Source: an uncultured Sutterella sp. (lineage in GTDB: Bacteria > Pseudomonadota > Gammaproteobacteria > Burkholderiales > Burkholderiaceae_F). Taken from it: 64,000 nucleotides of DNA. The notes below the pieces were generated by a model. The model was given only the letters and a program-made list of their open reading frames with translations, ran no database searches and was not told the origin of the DNA. The translations under genes were made by a program, and so were the position numbers. The DNA lies in contig CABQGK010000002.1 of assembly GCA_902463725.1 (NCBI GenBank), forward strand, positions 186,001 through 250,000, read 5' to 3'. Below, piece by piece: positions 1-8,148 of the stretch; positions within the stretch are counted from its first letter, which is position 1, and each line of letters begins with the position of its first letter.

Positions 1-547
1 CAATCGTCGCGCTTGCAAGTCCTTGAAGTTTCAAATCAGCAAAGGCAGCAAAACGCAACGCAGCATCGACAACGCGCCCAGCGTGAAGCGGCATCATGAG
101 CGTTTGGAAAACGCCGTCCGGAAGCATCACCATCTCTGGCATGCCGGGTAGGGTTGGGAAAAAGATCGCATTCAGATGGCTGGGATTGGAAAGTACCACC
201 TCGTTGAACGCTTGCACAGTCTGCTGCACGAGCGGCGAGAAGCGTTTCACCTCGGGAGCAGCTCCCGCAAGGATTTGCTTTCCGCACCAAGTAAACGCCA
301 GTTGCCAACCCGTCTGCGTGTTCCAGATAAGCTCTAGAACGTGACCTTCGCGCTCGCCACGCCACGTGGCTTGCCAGCCATCCGCTCTCTGGCTAAAACT
401 TTCTCGATCGAGCTGCGCACCAAAGAGTGCTACCGGAAGGTCATCGACACTGTTGACATCTGTCGCCCGAAAGTCCGAGTTCCCGCGCTTGGCGTGCACC
501 CCGACAGTGCCTAGTGGCAAACGAAAGTCTTCTTGCCTCTGCTGCAT
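1..547 (-). CDS. Hypothetical protein, C-terminus cut by window edge
   Basis: An open leftward frame runs from an ATG at 547 to the left edge without a stop (at least 182 codons). A GAGGAG-type ribosome binding site lies about 8 nt before the ATG, and the frame excludes stops over its whole length, so I take it as real. The visible protein has no signal peptide or membrane segment. It begins MQQRQEDFRLPLG and has an aromatic-rich middle (WQATW, LIWNTQTGWQLAFTW) that looks like beta strands, then a helical part. I do not recognise the family and assign no function. A -10-like TATACT lies about 80 nt upstream. Confidence 0.6.
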   Translation of the reverse strand, partial: MQQRQEDFRLPLGTVGVHAKRGNSDFRATDVNSVDDLPVALFGAQLDRESFSQRADGWQATWRGEREGHVLELIWNTQTGWQLAFTWCGKQILAGAAPEVKRFSPLVQQTVQAFNEVVLSNPSHLNAIFFPTLPGMPEMVMLPDGVFQTLMMPLHAGRVVDAALRFAAFADLKLQGLASATI

Positions 548-627
548 GATTCTCTCTCCTCGTGTCTTGCTCTACTGAAAATAGCTGCGCTCTCTGGTCT
601 ACGGAAAACGCTACGCTGACAAACATT

Positions 628-633
628 AGTATA
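628..633 (-). promoter_or_regulatory. Candidate -10 element for the partial left-end gene
   Basis: Read leftward this is TATACT, about 80 nt before the ATG at 547. No good -35 is visible 16-18 nt upstream, so the promoter call rests on the -10 and on its position. Confidence 0.3.
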
Positions 634-677
634 GGCGCGCGGCCACTTTTAGGATAGTTTTTTGATCCAGTATAAGC

Positions 678-700
678 AAAAAAAACGCAAGTTTTTGCGT
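678..700 (-). terminator. Intrinsic terminator (leftward), no gene immediately upstream
   Basis: Read leftward, ACGCAA-AAAC-TTGCGT forms a 6-bp stem with a 4-nt loop, followed directly by a run of T residues. It lies 120 nt beyond the terminator of the lytic transglycosylase gene, so it may end a separate short transcript. Confidence 0.6.
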
Positions 701-817
701 GCGCGCAAACTCGAGCGGATAGCGAGCAACACCCTAGTGGGTGTGGGAGAAGGATTCGTGGTGACGGGATGGCTGTGGCGGTCGTTATGGGGTTGGGAAA
801 GTAAACCGCCCTTGAGG

Positions 818-856
818 AAAACGGGAACCAGAAGTCACTTCGTTCTGATTCCCGTT
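818..856 (-). terminator. Terminator of the lytic transglycosylase gene
   Basis: A 14-bp inverted repeat (820-833 with 843-856, one G-T pair) lies about 25 nt past the stop codon of the transglycosylase. The T stretch after the stem is short, so it may act partly as an RNA 3'-end stabiliser. Confidence 0.6.
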
Positions 857-880
857 GTTCTAAAAAGAACCGTGAAAGCG

Positions 881-1741
881 TTAGGCGTTGTCACCACCCA
901 TTGCAATCACTACCCAATCATCAAATCCCGTTGAGTCAGCCGCCTTCTCAAGCGAAAACGTCGCAGGCGTCATTTGGCGCTGACTGAGTTCAATGGCACT
1001 GTCGGCGTTGCCGCTCGCGGCAATGGCCAAGCGATGCCGCTCAGCAAGCACTCGGGCGCTATAACCCTTGTCACTCGAGAGGTTCGCTGCACCGCTGTAG
1101 TACTTGAGTGCTTTGCGTACGTTTCCCGTGCGCTGAATCAGTTCATTAAGGATGTCCGTACCAACACTGATGTTGGCATAGGGATCAAACGCCTTATCTT
1201 CGCCACCAAAGGCATCATACTTTTCACGGTGCACGCTCGTGACCACTTGCATGAGGCCTTCTGCTCCCGCCGAAGAGCGGGCGCGAGGATTGTAACTAGA
1301 CTCCGTCGCAATGACGGCCATGATCAGAAGAGGATCGACGTTTTTAGCCTCACCAATTTGGATCGCCATATTCGTGAGTTGGTTCGCTCGGCTGAGCGAA
1401 ATACGGTAGGACGAACTCACATATTGGGCGACAGACTGCGAGGCGGCTTTCAGACGTTCCGTCATACTTTCGAGCGACTCCAATGGAACTTCGCCATGTG
1501 TATCGGACGTCTCAGCCATCATCGAGGGCTGAAGTAAACCCGGCGTATTGTCGGGGTTAGACGGGAAGGAGACCGCATCCACTCGATCGTCTGCCATCCC
1601 GAGTACGGGATCAAGACTAACGTCTTGGTATCGCGACGATCCAGTGAGGTGTCCCCATAGCAGCGCGGTACTCACTGTTGCCAGCAGCAAGATTGCAACC
1701 GCCATCCAGCCGACATGTCGGGGAGTTGGGGGTTTTATCAT
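881..1741 (-). CDS. Membrane-anchored lytic transglycosylase (SLT domain)
   Basis: A 286-aa protein with one N-terminal membrane segment (about residues 11-30) and a Slt-type catalytic domain in the second half. The catalytic glutamate is in IATESSYNPRARS, followed by the family's GLMQV motif and, later, ALKYYSGAA. Family members cleave the MurNAc-GlcNAc bond of peptidoglycan to give 1,6-anhydro ends, here probably from the outer face of the inner membrane. The start is uncertain: the frame extends 14 codons to a TTG at 1783, and neither start has a clear ribosome binding site. I chose the ATG because it puts the membrane segment near the N-terminus. The gene stands alone, followed by a hairpin terminator. 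Its anhydro products would feed AmpD and Mpl, both encoded nearby. Confidence 0.85.
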   Translation of the reverse strand: MIKPPTPRHVGWMAVAILLLATVSTALLWGHLTGSSRYQDVSLDPVLGMADDRVDAVSFPSNPDNTPGLLQPSMMAETSDTHGEVPLESLESMTERLKAASQSVAQYVSSSYRISLSRANQLTNMAIQIGEAKNVDPLLIMAVIATESSYNPRARSSAGAEGLMQVVTSVHREKYDAFGGEDKAFDPYANISVGTDILNELIQRTGNVRKALKYYSGAANLSSDKGYSARVLAERHRLAIAASGNADSAIELSQRQMTPATFSLEKAADSTGFDDWVVIAMGGDNA

Positions 1742-2150
1742 TGTTGATTGTTGGCGCTCGTGGGCACAAGATGCGCTCACCAACTTGGGTGCTCACATCG
1801 AGAAGAAACGGGGGTACCCATCCCGTTTCTACCGGCAATCCGGTTGCCCTCTGCTATCCATAAAAAATAAACACCCCGCGATCCTAGCAAGACAAAAAGT
1901 TTTTTTCAACAACAATTTTGTTCTCCTCAGAAGGAAACTTGCCTAAAAAATGAGCATCTATGTCTCTTAAAAATAACAAATTTGGATAAGCCACCCTTCT
2001 CAAACACGCGTGACAGAAGCGTTTCAAAAGCGTTAAGCGCCTGCAACACGACGCCCAGCACCGCACCTTTCGAGACCCAGATGTGAGCAAACAAAACTAC
2101 GTTTGCTACAATGGGTTAACACTTGGATCCTCATTGAAAGGGGAGGAAAA
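1742..2150. other. Intergenic region between divergent genes
   Basis: No supported gene. It is A+T-rich at 1860-2000 and carries an extended -10 (TGCTACAAT, 2104-2112) for the KTSC gene. Short open frames here have no ribosome binding sites or coding character. Confidence 0.5.
2104..2112 (+). promoter_or_regulatory. Extended -10 promoter for the KTSC gene
   Basis: TGCTACAAT fits an extended -10 (TGn followed by TACAAT). It lies about 40 nt before the chosen ATG at 2151. No good -35 was seen, as is common for extended -10 promoters. Confidence 0.45.
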
Positions 2151-2438
2151 ATGAAACGCAAAAGCATTCATCGCGGAGGAATTCTCTCTGCGGGTTACGA
2201 TGCTTCCCGGCGCTGGCTTGAGGTCGAATTCGACACGCACCGCTTAATGCGAGTCGAAGGCATCGGCTACGAGATGGCCGAGCGCTTTCTGCACTCCGAG
2301 ATGCCGGCCCACTATTGGGAAGAAGAGATCGTAGACAACTTCAAAGTAAAGGAAATCTCCGATAAGGAGAGTGCCCTCAAAAACGAAAAAAGTAGCACGA
2401 GCGCTGAAGCGCTCAAAAAGCTCTTTGGTGACGCATGA
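2151..2438 (+). CDS. Small KTSC-domain protein
   Basis: A 95-aa protein. The start at 2151 is set by a strong GGGGAGG ribosome binding site 6-8 nt upstream; an in-frame upstream start at 2103 lacks one. The sequence follows the KTSC pattern: an early Lys/Ser segment, ILSAGYD, then WLEVEFDTHRLMRVEGI, and a helix ending near HYWEEEIVDNF. KTSC domains are small, poorly understood and often linked to RNA or to lysyl-tRNA synthetase. The C-terminal 30 residues are a charged tail (KNEKSSTSAEALKKLF). It is a single gene with its own promoter and a very good terminator. Function unknown. Confidence 0.75.
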   Translation: MKRKSIHRGGILSAGYDASRRWLEVEFDTHRLMRVEGIGYEMAERFLHSEMPAHYWEEEIVDNFKVKEISDKESALKNEKSSTSAEALKKLFGDA

Positions 2439-2466
2439 GCCTCGCAAAAGAGGACAGAGCCATAGC

Positions 2467-2492
2467 GGGCGGATGAAGATCCGCCCTTTTTT
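2467..2492 (+). terminator. Intrinsic terminator after the KTSC gene
   Basis: A perfect 8-bp stem (GGGCGGAT / ATCCGCCC) with a GAAG tetraloop is followed directly by six T residues. It lies about 30 nt after the stop codon. Confidence 0.9.
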
Positions 2493-2504
2493 GTGGGCAG
2501 TGCC

Positions 2505-3992
2505 CTAGCGGAAGAAAACAGTGGCTAGCCCAAGGAAAATCAAAAAGCCACCCGAGTCCGTAGCAAACGTCAGCAGGACTGAGCCGCCAAGCGCAGGGTC
2601 ACGGTTGAAGTGCTTGAGCAACAGCGGCACCGCCAACCCTACCACAGCGCCCTGAGCAATATTGAGGAGCATGGCGAGGAACATCACGAGCCCCAACAGC
2701 ATACCCTGCGGGCTGTCCCAGTAGAGCGCCCACGCGCAAAGCCCTGCAATCGCTCCCCACAGCACGCCATTGATGACCGAAACGGCAATCTCTTTTTTAA
2801 TCAGGTCGCGCTGGTTGGAATCCGTCACCTGCCCCATCGCAAGCGAGCGTACCAAAAGCGTTAGCGTCTGATTCCCTGAATTGCCCGCCATCCCAGCAAC
2901 AATCGGCATCAACGCAGCGAGCGCCACCACACGTTCGATGGTACCGTCAAAAGCGGAGATCACACGCGAGGCGAAAAAAGCCGTACAGAGATTGACGCCC
3001 AACCAAAGCCAGCGGCTCTTAGCGGTCTGCCATGCCGACGCAAACAAGTCTTGCTCGTCGTCCAAACCCACAGCAGCAAACGCATCTTCGTCGCTTTCCT
3101 CTCGGATCACGTCCACGATCTCGTTGACCGTCAATCGTCCCACGAGGCGTCCTGCTTCATCGATGACGGCCGCACTCACCAAGTCATAGCGTTCGAAGGC
3201 CTGCGCCGCATCGCTCACATCATCCAACGGATTGAGCGTGAGCATATCCTTCTGCATGATGTCTTTGACGGCAACGACAGGATCGGTAATCAGAATTTTA
3301 GAGAGCGCAAGCGCCCCCTTGAGATGCCCCAAACGATCCACGACAAAGACCTGGTCAGTATGGTCAGGGAAGCTATCAAAACGTCGCAAATACCGTAGCA
3401 CCAACTCAATATTCGTCTCTTCACGAATCGAGACCACCTCGAAGTCCATGCGCGCACCGACGCTGTCTTCTGGGTAGGACATGGCCGCACGCAACTGCGC
3501 GCGCTCTTCATGTGAAAGCCCTTCCTGCACCTCGGCCATCACGTCCGGGGGCAGGTCATCCACAAGGTCAGCAATCTCGTCGGTATCCAGCGTTTCGACC
3601 GCATCGACCAGCTCATCGCGATCCATCGCGTCGATCAGGGTTTCACGAACGCCGTCGTTAACCTCAACGAGCACCTCGCCGTCGCTGGCGCTCTCAACAA
3701 GGTTCCAAACCGCTAGACGTTCGTCGAGCGGCAAGGCTTCGAGCACCCACGCGATATCCGCAGGGTGCAACGAATCAATGACCTCTCGTAGCTCGAGTGC
3801 TGCTTCTGGAGAAATGGGGAGCGCTTCGTCGTCTTTATCTGCACGCTCCAGATGCACGTCACGATGACGGGCTTCATCTTGCGCGAGGATCTGCTGAATC
3901 CACTCTAGAGCACGGGACGCTTCATCCGAATCGCGGCTCTGATTGTCATCCATGTCTTCGGGTTTTGATTCGTCCATACGACTATCCGACAT
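2505..3992 (-). CDS. mgtE: Magnesium transporter MgtE
   Basis: A 495-aa MgtE-family Mg2+ channel of the inner membrane. It has the cytoplasmic N domain with helical repeats (about residues 50-165, including LDTDEIADLVDDLPPD), two CBS domains (about 170-300) that sense Mg2+, and five C-terminal membrane helices. The pore signature PIVAGMAGNSGNQT is intact. I place the start at 3992 because GGAGG lies 5 nt before that ATG; a start four codons upstream (4004) would contain this site within the gene. The gene has a leader of about 120 nt with a terminator-like hairpin, suggesting regulation inside the leader. The acidic N-terminal tail is longer than in many homologues. Confidence 0.95.
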   Translation of the reverse strand: MSDSRMDESKPEDMDDNQSRDSDEASRALEWIQQILAQDEARHRDVHLERADKDDEALPISPEAALELREVIDSLHPADIAWVLEALPLDERLAVWNLVESASDGEVLVEVNDGVRETLIDAMDRDELVDAVETLDTDEIADLVDDLPPDVMAEVQEGLSHEERAQLRAAMSYPEDSVGARMDFEVVSIREETNIELVLRYLRRFDSFPDHTDQVFVVDRLGHLKGALALSKILITDPVVAVKDIMQKDMLTLNPLDDVSDAAQAFERYDLVSAAVIDEAGRLVGRLTVNEIVDVIREESDEDAFAAVGLDDEQDLFASAWQTAKSRWLWLGVNLCTAFFASRVISAFDGTIERVVALAALMPIVAGMAGNSGNQTLTLLVRSLAMGQVTDSNQRDLIKKEIAVSVINGVLWGAIAGLCAWALYWDSPQGMLLGLVMFLAMLLNIAQGAVVGLAVPLLLKHFNRDPALGGSVLLTFATDSGGFLIFLGLATVFFR

Positions 3993-4065
3993 CCTGGCCT
4001 CCACGATTCAAAAGTAGAGCGACCTGCCCGTTCTTTGGCGCAGAGGGGGGCGGCGTCCCTCTTGA

Positions 4066-4091
4066 AACAAAACGCCTCTGAGTGTGAGGCG
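4066..4091 (-). promoter_or_regulatory. Terminator-like hairpin in the mgtE leader (possible attenuator)
   Basis: Read leftward, CGCCTC-7 nt-GAGGCG is followed by TTTTGTTT, a typical intrinsic terminator. No leftward gene ends upstream of it (the neighbour runs rightward), and it lies between a candidate -10 (4120-4125) and the mgtE start. A second hairpin follows (AGAGGG/CCCTCT, about 4040-4062). This arrangement suggests conditional termination, but no known Mg2+ riboswitch consensus was recognised. Confidence 0.45.
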
Positions 4092-4119
4092 CTCGACGCG
4101 AAACACTGAATTGTCCCCT

Positions 4120-4125
4120 ATTGTA
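4120..4125 (-). promoter_or_regulatory. Candidate -10 for mgtE
   Basis: Read leftward this is TACAAT. It would give a leader of roughly 120 nt before mgtE. The matching -35 is weak. Confidence 0.35.
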
Positions 4126-4271
4126 CTGAAATAGCATTCGCTCATGCCGCAACTTGATCTCAGCACAAGAAAAAAACCGCCCCTGCTCGACTAAGGTTGA
4201 TGCCGTAGAGCACGCAATCTGCGCTTGCTCCTGTGCTAGCATTTTTTGCATTCTCGTTTTTTGCACTATTC

Positions 4272-5213
4272 ATGACGCTCTTTCAACTCCGCCAAAGTCT
4301 GCTCCTGCTCATCACCGCCACCATTTGGGGCGCTACCTTCATCGCACAAGCCCTCGGCATGGACAACGTCGGTCCCTTTACGTTTACCACGGGGCGTATG
4401 GTCTTTGGGGTGTGCTTTTTACTGCCCATTGTTCTGCTACTAAGGGCACGCCTTAAAAAGCACCATGCGGATGAAGCCGCTCGACGTGCTAGCCCAGAAT
4501 ATCGTCGAGCGCTCCTCTTAGGGTCAGTGCTCTGCGGGATCTGTCTATTCTGTGGCGAATCTTTGCAGCAGTTTGGCCTCTTTAACGACACCGAAGTAGG
4601 CAAAGCAGGCTTTATCACCGCGCTTTATATCGTGATCGTGCCGCTGCTCGGGCTTTTTCTAGGAAAGCGACTCACTCCAACGCTCGTGCTCGCGGTGATT
4701 CTGTCGGTTTTTGGACTCTGGTACTTGTGTGTGCCCCCAGGCGGCTTTCATGTGGAGTTGGGCGACTCACTCATTGCACTCTGCGCACTCGTTTTCTCCA
4801 TTCACATTCTGGTGATTTCGCACTTTGTGACCCGTGTCAATGGCATTGAACTCGCCGTCGGGCAGTTCACCACGGGCGCCCTCATCGCTTCGGTCTGCAT
4901 GAGCCTCTTTGAAGAGCCAAGCCTAGCGGCATTTATCGCGGCACTCCCAGCCATTCTTTGGGCTGGTGTAATGAGTAATGGCATCGCCTACACATTACAG
5001 ATCGTTGGACAGCGTGGTATGAACGATACGATCGCGAGTTTGATCATGAGCCTAGAGAGTGTCGTGGCCGTCCTTTGCGGATGGCTCATCCTTGATGAAA
5101 CCCTTTCCTCACGCGAGCTCTTGGGCTGCGTGCTGATGGGCAGTGCCGTAATCCTCGCACAAATCCCATTTTCTACGATCACCGCATTATTCAAGAAGCG
5201 TAGCGCCCACTAA
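4272..5213 (+). CDS. DMT-superfamily (EamA) transporter
   Basis: A 313-aa integral membrane protein with two EamA repeats and about ten membrane helices. The first repeat opens with LLLLITATIWGATFIAQA, the family's characteristic start. The second ends with LSSRELLGCVLMGSAVILAQ, matching the usual end of EamA proteins. Members move small metabolites such as amino acids or nucleosides, usually outward; the substrate cannot be told from the sequence. The frame extends upstream to a GTG at 4233, but the ATG at 4272 gives the usual length. No strong ribosome binding site is visible for either. The gene converges with the ribonuclease gene on a shared hairpin. Confidence 0.85.
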   Translation: MTLFQLRQSLLLLITATIWGATFIAQALGMDNVGPFTFTTGRMVFGVCFLLPIVLLLRARLKKHHADEAARRASPEYRRALLLGSVLCGICLFCGESLQQFGLFNDTEVGKAGFITALYIVIVPLLGLFLGKRLTPTLVLAVILSVFGLWYLCVPPGGFHVELGDSLIALCALVFSIHILVISHFVTRVNGIELAVGQFTTGALIASVCMSLFEEPSLAAFIAALPAILWAGVMSNGIAYTLQIVGQRGMNDTIASLIMSLESVVAVLCGWLILDETLSSRELLGCVLMGSAVILAQIPFSTITALFKKRSAH

Positions 5214-5243
5214 AAAGAGCGCCCATCACTCGGTGGACGCTCC
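5212..5243. terminator. Convergent terminator
   Basis: GAGCG/CGCTC with an inner CCA/TGG pairing (5217-5242). Read leftward it is followed by TTTTT, so it is a good terminator for the ribonuclease gene; rightward it is followed by CTTCT and can serve the DMT transporter. Confidence 0.75.
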
Positions 5244-5282
5244 TTCTGTAAGCTCGAGAGAGTGCGCTCCAAGAGGAACGCT

Positions 5283-7313
5283 TTAGGATGGTGTGCCCAC
5301 AGAACTATTGTTCGCCGTGTTCTCAACGGATTGCTCGCTCTGCTGTGCAGGCTGAGACGCTGCGCCCTCATCCGTGCTGGGCACATCCGTCTCGGCAGGC
5401 GTGTTTTCGTCGGGCTCGTCCGAGGTCTCAACACTTTCATCAAGCACGCGTATGAGCGAAGCGTCCATGACGAGCTCTACCAAGTCACACTTGTGAATCT
5501 GCAGTAGCACCTTGCGGCCACGGGGCAGATCCTCGGGTAGCCCAGGCAGACGCTGAATAAATGGAAGTCCATCGATACGCAACAGATCGCCCTTGACGAC
5601 AATCGCCTCAATCTCTTTCAGGCCTTCCTGCATAATCCACCGTAGCGACCAGTACCGATCCATACGGTTTTGGAAATCATTGTAGATGGCGTAACGTTCA
5701 TCAAAGTCGCTCACCACACCATAGAGCTTGGTGTAGTTGTCAACGGCATAGGGCGAATCTAGGCCAGAAATCGTCGCGATAATCTGGCGCTGATTCACCA
5801 TATCAACATAGCGACGCAGCGGCGAAGTGCTCCACGCATAGCGCTCCACACCCAACCCATCATGGGGTCCAGGACTCGTGCTCATCCGCACACGCCCCAT
5901 GCGCTGGGAGCGATAGATCCCCTTCATATGGTGTTCTTCCAGCCAACTGCCCCATGTGCTGTTGGCCAAAATCATCATCTCCGCCACAAGCAGGTCCAGT
6001 GGCTCGCCACGACGGCGACCGCGCACATGAATCGTGGCATCTTCCCCTTCGCCCTCGAGCGCAAAGAACCAGTCGACCTTACCCTGAACCTCAGGACGGC
6101 CGCGAACCTCTTCACGCGTCTTTAAGAGGCGCTTTGCAAAGCGCCATAGATAGCCGATCTCCTCGGCAAACTCCACATCGAGCGTGCCCGTCGTAATCGC
6201 CTCTTCCGTCACCAAGCTATCGAGCCGGTCGTAGCGCAGGTTTCGCTTGACGCTAAGACGCTCCAAACGCGTCTCACTCTTTTCAATGAGCATCGTCGCG
6301 TCATCGACGGTCACATACAACGACACGCAAGGCACCACATGCCCTTCATCGAGCGAAAACGCTTGGATCCAGGCCTCGGGCAACATCGTTGTCTTGAGCC
6401 CCGGTGCATAAACCGTACTCATACGAGTGCTCGCAACCCTATCGAGCGCATCGTCCATATGAATGCCGTACGCGGGGGCTGCAATGTGAATACCAACGCG
6501 CGTCTTTCCGTTTTCCAAGTGCGTCACCGAGGTCGCGTCGTCGATTTCAGTGGTGTCCGAATCATCAATGGAAAACGCCGCTACATCTGCCAAGGGCAAC
6601 GCGTCCCAGCCCGTCGTTTCGGGCGCAGGTAGCTCCGCGGAGAAACCCCGACCCTTGGGAAAGTTCTGCATGTAAAAGCTCTCAACGTGCCAACGCCAAG
6701 GACTTGCAACACCCCCCAAACTCAGCATCAGATTGAGCATGCTCATCCGGGACTCCGCCGCAGCATCCGCGACCGCCTTCCACTCGATGCTGTTTTTGTC
6801 GGGACGCACCAAAATCGTCATCACCTGATCTTTGAGCTCAGCAGGGAGTTCCCCTGCCAGCATTCGTTTAACCCAGTCGCGCCGCTGCGCTTCTTGGCGC
6901 TCCTTTCGAGCCACGGCCTCAAGCGCCTTTTCAAGAATGTCTGCAGGCGCCTTACGATAAGAGCCACGTTGTTTGCGGTAAAAGTAAACAGGGTTATTGT
7001 GAAGCGCAAAGATCATTGCAATCTTTTCAACGATGCCGACATCTTCGCTCCAGTAAGCTTTGGCAAGTGACTCGTAACTAAACTCTTCCTCTGGCGCAAC
7101 TTCCCAAAGAAACCCAGGATCAAGCTCAGGCACAAGTGCCCCAGCGCGTGCAATGGCCTCCGCGGCCGCTGGGCTTTCAAACGTAAAGAATGCATGCGAG
7201 GCCTTGATCTTCGTGCGACGCCCTGTGGGCAACTCAACCTGATAGGCGTTACCCGCCTGCGATAAAACGGTCCCGGCCTTAAAGGAGCCGTCTTCCTCAA
7301 AAAACAAATTCAT
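5283..7313 (-). CDS. RNase II/RNB-family exoribonuclease
   Basis: A 676-aa 3'-5' exoribonuclease. The RNB catalytic domain starts near residue 240; its metal-binding motif is IDDSDTTEIDDA (249-260). By my alignment the second of the four usual acidic residues is Glu256 instead of Asp. Further conserved parts are STRMSTVYAPG and, near the end, STSPLRRYVD. A short RNA-binding part follows (VVKGDLLRIDGLPF...). The last 45 residues are an acidic, Ser/Thr/Gln-rich tail. It resembles the Burkholderiales RNB proteins rather than E. coli RNase R, as it lacks a long basic tail. No co-transcribed neighbour. Confidence 0.88.
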   Translation of the reverse strand: MNLFFEEDGSFKAGTVLSQAGNAYQVELPTGRRTKIKASHAFFTFESPAAAEAIARAGALVPELDPGFLWEVAPEEEFSYESLAKAYWSEDVGIVEKIAMIFALHNNPVYFYRKQRGSYRKAPADILEKALEAVARKERQEAQRRDWVKRMLAGELPAELKDQVMTILVRPDKNSIEWKAVADAAAESRMSMLNLMLSLGGVASPWRWHVESFYMQNFPKGRGFSAELPAPETTGWDALPLADVAAFSIDDSDTTEIDDATSVTHLENGKTRVGIHIAAPAYGIHMDDALDRVASTRMSTVYAPGLKTTMLPEAWIQAFSLDEGHVVPCVSLYVTVDDATMLIEKSETRLERLSVKRNLRYDRLDSLVTEEAITTGTLDVEFAEEIGYLWRFAKRLLKTREEVRGRPEVQGKVDWFFALEGEGEDATIHVRGRRRGEPLDLLVAEMMILANSTWGSWLEEHHMKGIYRSQRMGRVRMSTSPGPHDGLGVERYAWSTSPLRRYVDMVNQRQIIATISGLDSPYAVDNYTKLYGVVSDFDERYAIYNDFQNRMDRYWSLRWIMQEGLKEIEAIVVKGDLLRIDGLPFIQRLPGLPEDLPRGRKVLLQIHKCDLVELVMDASLIRVLDESVETSDEPDENTPAETDVPSTDEGAASQPAQQSEQSVENTANNSSVGTPS

Positions 7314-7536
7314 CTCGTCTCTCCGCCACTGAGCAGCACAAACACCTGCTCAGCAGCGCCTGCCACCATTAAAAAGTCGCGGCCATCTCTTTAGAGCTTG
7401 GCTCTCGCTTTCGGGGAACACAAGCCTCTAGAGGCGCGCTCGGCAACCGCACACCCCCGGCGCAGCACAGTTGCCGCCTGCGCCTAGAAATCCTTCAAGG
7501 ATAACATGTTTAGAGGGCCTCTCATTGTGCGTTTCT

Positions 7537-8148
7537 CTAGCACTCGTCCGCCTCTGTCCCACTTGTCGAATTCAAGAGGAAATCCACCACCAAATCGACC
7601 CATTGCGCGAAGCCGCTAATGCGGTGATCCTCATCGGTTAGAAGCACACGCCGGCTCCAGCTCACCGCGTCATAGGTCTGACGCCATGGGAGCACTTCGT
7701 CGCGCAGTGAAATCAAACTGAGCGAGCGCGCACCTGCTTTCAGCACAGGCGGCGTAGCGCGCGCGAGCGCTCGAAAGTCCTCTTCAAAGCTCGCCTTCAC
7801 CTCAAGGACTTGCTCACTGCCCCAGACACGTTGCTCTCCCACAAAGTCGGGAATAAAGCGCCATGGATCCAAACAGGGGTTAAGCAGCACACAGGGCACG
7901 CCAAAACGTGCTGCAAAGCGCGTGGCAAAAAAGCCCCCCAAACTCGAGCCCACCACAGCACAGCGCGAGAGCGCAAGACGCTCAGCGATTTCAGCAAGCA
8001 GCGCATCCACGCAGCGCGGAGGGTAATTCATGTCGGGGGCGATCAGTTGGACGCTCGGCGCACGCTTTTCAAGCGCCTCACGCAAAATGCGTACCTTTTC
8101 ACTGCGCGGCGAAGAGAGAAACCCGTGCAGATAGAGCACCGTACTCAT
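7537..8148 (-). CDS. YqiA-family alpha/beta-hydrolase
   Basis: A 203-aa cytoplasmic esterase of the YqiA (UPF0227) family. It starts MSTVLYLHGFLSSPRSEK, the family's opening strand and loop. The nucleophile elbow GSSLGG puts the catalytic serine at residue 69, and the catalytic histidine is in TDEDHRISG near the C-terminus. Natural substrates are unknown; E. coli YqiA cleaves short acyl esters. The start codon overlaps the end of mpl by 4 nt (ATGA), so the two genes are translationally coupled. Confidence 0.85.
   Translation of the reverse strand: MSTVLYLHGFLSSPRSEKVRILREALEKRAPSVQLIAPDMNYPPRCVDALLAEIAERLALSRCAVVGSSLGGFFATRFAARFGVPCVLLNPCLDPWRFIPDFVGEQRVWGSEQVLEVKASFEEDFRALARATPPVLKAGARSLSLISLRDEVLPWRQTYDAVSWSRRVLLTDEDHRISGFAQWVDLVVDFLLNSTSGTEADEC

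Larger units (their letters stand above)
548..880. other. 333-nt intergenic region with several hairpins
   Basis: No convincing gene. It holds two leftward terminator-like hairpins (818-856 and 678-700) and between them two more inverted repeats: GGCGGT at 777-782 with ACCGCC at 805-810, and ACACCC at 729-734 with GGGTGT at 739-744. The piece between the terminators could be a small leftward RNA; no clear promoter was found for it. Confidence 0.5.

Noticed and set aside
662..934. A 90-codon rightward frame in the intergenic region
   Set aside because: No ribosome binding site, unusual composition, and it runs through two terminator hairpins and into the transglycosylase gene.
4005..4125. Known M-box Mg2+ riboswitch ahead of mgtE
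   Set aside because: The leader is shorter than the M-box and I could not find its conserved loops; only a terminator-like hairpin is supported.
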